Part shown: piece by piece, positions 60,728-64,000 of the stretch
Position numbering within the stretch: the first letter of the stretch is position 1
Layout: each line of letters begins with the position of its first letter
DNA from: Adiantum capillus-veneris
Taxonomy: Eukaryota; Streptophyta; Polypodiopsida; Polypodiales; Pteridaceae
Direction of reading: 5' to 3'
Assembly: GCA_014529385.2 (NCBI GenBank)
Contig: CM043958.1
Location: forward strand, 89,923,025-89,987,024
DNA length: 64,000 bases
The notes under the pieces: model-generated
Seen by the model: the letters and a program-made list of their open reading frames with translations, nothing else
Databases searched by the model: none
What the model was told of the DNA's origin: nothing
Made by a program: the position numbers and the translations under genes

Positions 60728-63623
60728 TCACAAAGTCACCATGTTGCACATCAATAATGGGGTGAATTCCTCCCTTGATCTATCTCGTTGAGGTCCAAAA
60801 AAATGATCATTCATCTCTTCCAAGCCTAAGAACCTTTCTGCCCCTTGTTGGAAATTCATCACATTGCTTTGTAATCGATGATATTCCTGAGTTTTTGGCA
60901 AAAAATGTTCATACAACAATGCTTTTGATCTAGTTTCTTTTCCAATCTCTTCGATCACCTTACTCCAGTAATCTATCATGGGTCTATGGTACCTTGGCAC
61001 ACTTGTACCACCTCCAAAATTTTGCCAAAATCTTATGTAATTCTTTAGTCCTAGAATCACTTCCTCATGGGCCTTAACATATTGCATCATTGGTATTAAA
61101 GGAGGATTCCCTCATGGTAACATTGGATTCCTTTCACTGTCTTTTTTCCAAAGACGAATACTTCCACTCCAATTTGAAACACCTACATGTGCCTTATATT
61201 GAATCATTGGTGTTTTCTCTTGCATGAAGTACCTAAACTGAAGTGATTTGGAGTGACCAATAAGTTATTTGGAGTGACCAACAAATATGTCCTTTCCATC
61301 ACAAAGATAGCCATCACAATATTTCTTGAAATCAGGAACCTTAGTGAGCAAGAATGGAGCTAGAGATGAAGATGAGCTAGTTCTTAATGTATCCATCAAA
61401 TGTGGCAAAGTATAAGTTTGTGTAACTCTCAACTTCTTTGAAAACTTGTTAAACATAGCATCTATGTCCTCATGTGTATGTCCAACAATTAAAAATCCTA
61501 ATTGGATGGTTTTGAAAACCCCCTTGCAACAAGAAATGACTAGTAAGCAAATAAATATCAGTTTTTATTCTCCCCAGCACAATTATCCAGTTGTAGCAAT
61601 AAGTTCTCTCGCAACTTGAAAAATGTTGACCACAAATCCTCTTTTGCAATTTTAGGTGATCGGACAATAGGCTCGTTGCCATCACTCATGTTGTGGTAGT
61701 CTAAAGCATCCCTTGTGTTCAAAGCATGTAGTAGTGAAACATTGCTCCTCGGAAGCCCGTTTGTTACCAAATCACCAAGTGGATGCTTATCCATCCTTCC
61801 TAAGTTGTGTAAACAATTAGCAATTGAGAAAATTGTAAGGTTTGGATCAACTGGCCAAAGACCAATCAAAACAAAGTGTCCATAATGACCTTCTCCATGT
61901 CCATGAGTGATCATGTCAATTAGTGCCACCTGCAAATTGTAACCTGAATCCACACTGGTTGAGTTTTTGAAAATGTGCGCCATGCATATTATAGGCTTCT
62001 ACAACTCTTCTATTGTGCCATGTGAACTTATCTCTCCCTCAAGAGGAGAGCTCTTTATTCAAGTTAGTTTTTGCTTTCAATATTGCTTTGATTGAACTAC
62101 AAATATTGCACTTAGAGAACTCACTTGTTTTAGTTAAGGTGACATGTAAATTACTCTTTGTTCCAGATTCTACCAAAAGGAGATTAGGAAAGCTTCTTTC
62201 ATACCCCATTTGTTCAAGTGTCTTTTCTATTTCACTTAAAATATTCACTTGTTTGTATGTTGATGGAATTACCAATTGAGTCTCCCTTGAGCCATTCAAC
62301 ATTGTTCTACTTCTATGTGGCATATTCTTAGAGTTGTTATCCACAAACTCATTGAGCAATGCTCTTGCTAAGCTAGTATGTTTAAATTCTCTTCTCAATG
62401 TACATGTGTTTCCATGCACATATTGACGCACACCATTCTCAAAGTTTTCCCTGTAGCGGTAAAACAATATCTTTAGTATTCCATGTAGCTCATACCATGC
62501 CCTACAAAAAATAATAGTCCCATTTATCTTGAATTGGTACCAAACTTTCTCATCCTTTTGGTAGCATATTGAGAGAACATCATAAACATAGTTTGTTCGT
62601 GTCTTTTGAGATTCTCCCCCAAATTCTTTTTGTAACCTCAACACCATATCACGATCTGCATATTGACAAAATTTTTGTGCACAACAATCAATACATGAAA
62701 CACTTTGAACCGATTTAGTCGATAGATAGAAGCTAAAAGTTGGTTGTGATTATTCTTTTTGCATCCTATCGATGAAAGTGTATCATCTCTTCCTTGAACA
62801 TTGAACTGCATTACCCTCATTACTTATTTGAGCATTGTCTTCATTGACGAATACATTTTCACATTGAGTATGCATTCCATCAATGGGAACAAAGCGTTGC
62901 AATGTGCTCCCATCCAACATTGTTGTCTGTTTGATAGGTCATTTCACTAATGTAATGCTACCCACTTCAACCACATTCTCATTGCTTGCATTTTCTTTTT
63001 CAATGGCCACAACCACATAATCAAGATGTAGAAGTTGACATAATCATGAGAAAATACATTTAAAATGGTTCCCTTATTGACAATGTGCATCATTGTCTCA
63101 TCCTCTAAAAGGACCCTCTGATTTCTTCAAAATTATCGTATCGATGCTTCAAATGCTAGCTAGGCTTGTTATTGGCACTACATCTGTAGCTTGTGCATCC
63201 ACATTATCCTCTTCCTTATCACCATTGTAGCTTGTTATTGATATTGCATTTGTAGCTTGTGCATCCACATGATCTTGTTCCTCATCACCATTGTAGCTTT
63301 GAATTGGTCCAAGTAAGTTGGTATGCACTATGGTAGATTGTATTGAAACTTTGGCCATCAAATGGCACTCCAAAGTGTGAGCCTTGGAGGGAAGTAGTAT
63401 CCATTGTAGGAAAAGGAAGGCGCACATCCATCAAAAACTCCTCCACTAGTATGGATACATTTTCTTGGCATATCTTTATACCACGCCAAGTGAAGTCTTC
63501 ATTGGTTCTACACACACAACCAACACAGACGATTTCATTGTCAAATATCACGTGCACTTTCTCCCCAGATCGAAAGTACATTTTGCAAAATGAAAAAGAT
63601 AAAATTGTTAAATGAAAAATCAA
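60728..63623 (-). pseudogene. Broken transposase-like gene (DUF7869-type signature)
   Basis: Minus-strand pieces appear in order. 63,623-63,285: N-terminal segment (G-E-K-V-H-V-I-F-D...R-G-I-K). 62,820-62,039: K-N-M-P-H-R-S-R and C-N-I-C-S-S-I-K. 61,983-61,558: H-G-H-G-E-G-H-Y-G-H-F then L-Q-L-D-N-C-A-G-E-N-K-N. 61,500-61,265: a shifted frame with V-G-H-T-H-E-D-I-D and F-N-K-F-S. 61,090-60,728: C-terminal segment. The D-N-x-x-x-E-N-K-N and G-H-T-H-E-D-I-D pair is characteristic of a widespread eukaryotic family thought to be transposase-derived. The family name is from memory. At least four stops or shifts occur. Confidence 0.65.
62039..62647 (-). pseudogene. Longest piece of the transposase-like gene (202 codons)
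   Basis: Stop-free segment upstream of the putative catalytic region. It has basic sequence, a C-N-I-C pair that may belong to a zinc-binding element, and L-S-E-I-E-K-T-L-E-Q-M-G-Y. It lies 56 nt before the next piece (61,983) in a different frame. Confidence 0.55.
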
Positions 63624-64000
63624 GTAGAAATTATGTCAAAATTACATACAAAAGAATTTTTAAAAAAGTCAAAACCTAAAACCACAACTTACGAATTACA
63701 ATGGACTATAGGTTAGACAAGTGGTGGCGATTGCGGCCAAATAATCCATGATACTTTAGGTTGGAGAAGTGGTGGTTGGGCATGTAATGGTTGGGCAAAT
63801 AATCCATGATCGTTATGGTTGGGCAGATAATGGAGCTTAAGACCAATGAATGATTGCTGTTAAAGATGATTGATGGACCTTATGGCTCTTCATGCTTCAA
63901 TGGAGTATAACTTGTACAAGCAGCAGACGATACACATTATGACCATCTCTGCTTCAATGGAGCTTAGCTTGGACAAGTGGTGGACCTCGTGGCTGTCTAT
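63624..64000. other. Window end, no gene, short repeated phrases
   Basis: AATAATCCATGAT occurs twice (about 63,740 and 63,797), and GCTTCAATGGAG twice (about 63,893 and 63,950), suggesting diverged short tandem units. Nothing else is recognised. Confidence 0.5.

Overview
This is nuclear DNA from a large, repeat-rich plant genome. No intact host gene, tRNA, rRNA or CRISPR array is visible. Almost everything recognisable is a decayed mobile element: L1-type LINE, Ty1/copia and Ty3/gypsy elements primed by initiator-tRNA-Met-like sites, a CACTA (tnp2) transposase, large non-autonomous LTR elements, and a Penelope-like or similar non-LTR, non-LINE reverse transcriptase. Long CA, CT and AT microsatellites separate them. 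The mix suggests a large-genome land plant such as a fern, lycophyte or gymnosperm, but the sequence alone does not decide this.

Layout: 1-4,400 holds a microsatellite, a 94-nt tandem repeat and a broken L1 LINE on +. 4,877-14,244 is the most unusual locus. It has a (CA)n tract, a 2.66-kb repeat copy, a multi-frame gene ending in a TERT/Penelope-type reverse transcriptase, a 13-bp hairpin, another (CA)n tract and a second copy of the 2.66-kb repeat. 15,700-16,796 is a CACTA transposase relic, cut by a 5'-truncated copia element, Copia-A1 (16,797-20,165). 20,166-23,360 is a 3.2-kb stretch of unknown origin with internal duplications and a C31 run.

23,360-37,170 is a nest of insertions that can be resolved from the sequence. 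Copia-A2 (minus strand; 5' LTR at 36,939-37,170) is interrupted twice: Copia-C (+, 30,724-36,565, target duplication TCTAT) sits inside its gag start, and Copia-B (minus, 23,929-29,872, target duplication CTTAG) sits just after its zinc knuckle. Copia-C carries a 2.35-kb gag-only LTR element (minus, 33,582-35,931).

37,440-40,380 is a diverged relative of a large LTR element without recognisable pol seen again at 54,594-59,815. The latter has 163/164-bp LTRs and target duplication AGATG, and lies inside a gypsy gag relic. Between them lie CCAAT-type dyads (42,766-43,095), a truncated Copia-A3 (46,437-47,240), gypsy LTR pieces, and a 4.9-kb LTR element (about 48,685-53,624) that contains a foreign gypsy integrase tail and LTR start. 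60,728-63,623 (minus) is a broken transposase-like gene with a D-N-C-x-x-E-N-K-N plus G-H-T-H-E-D-I-D signature.

The elements do not cooperate as a pathway. The region records successive insertions whose order can be read from target-site duplications and reading frames that resume across the insertions.
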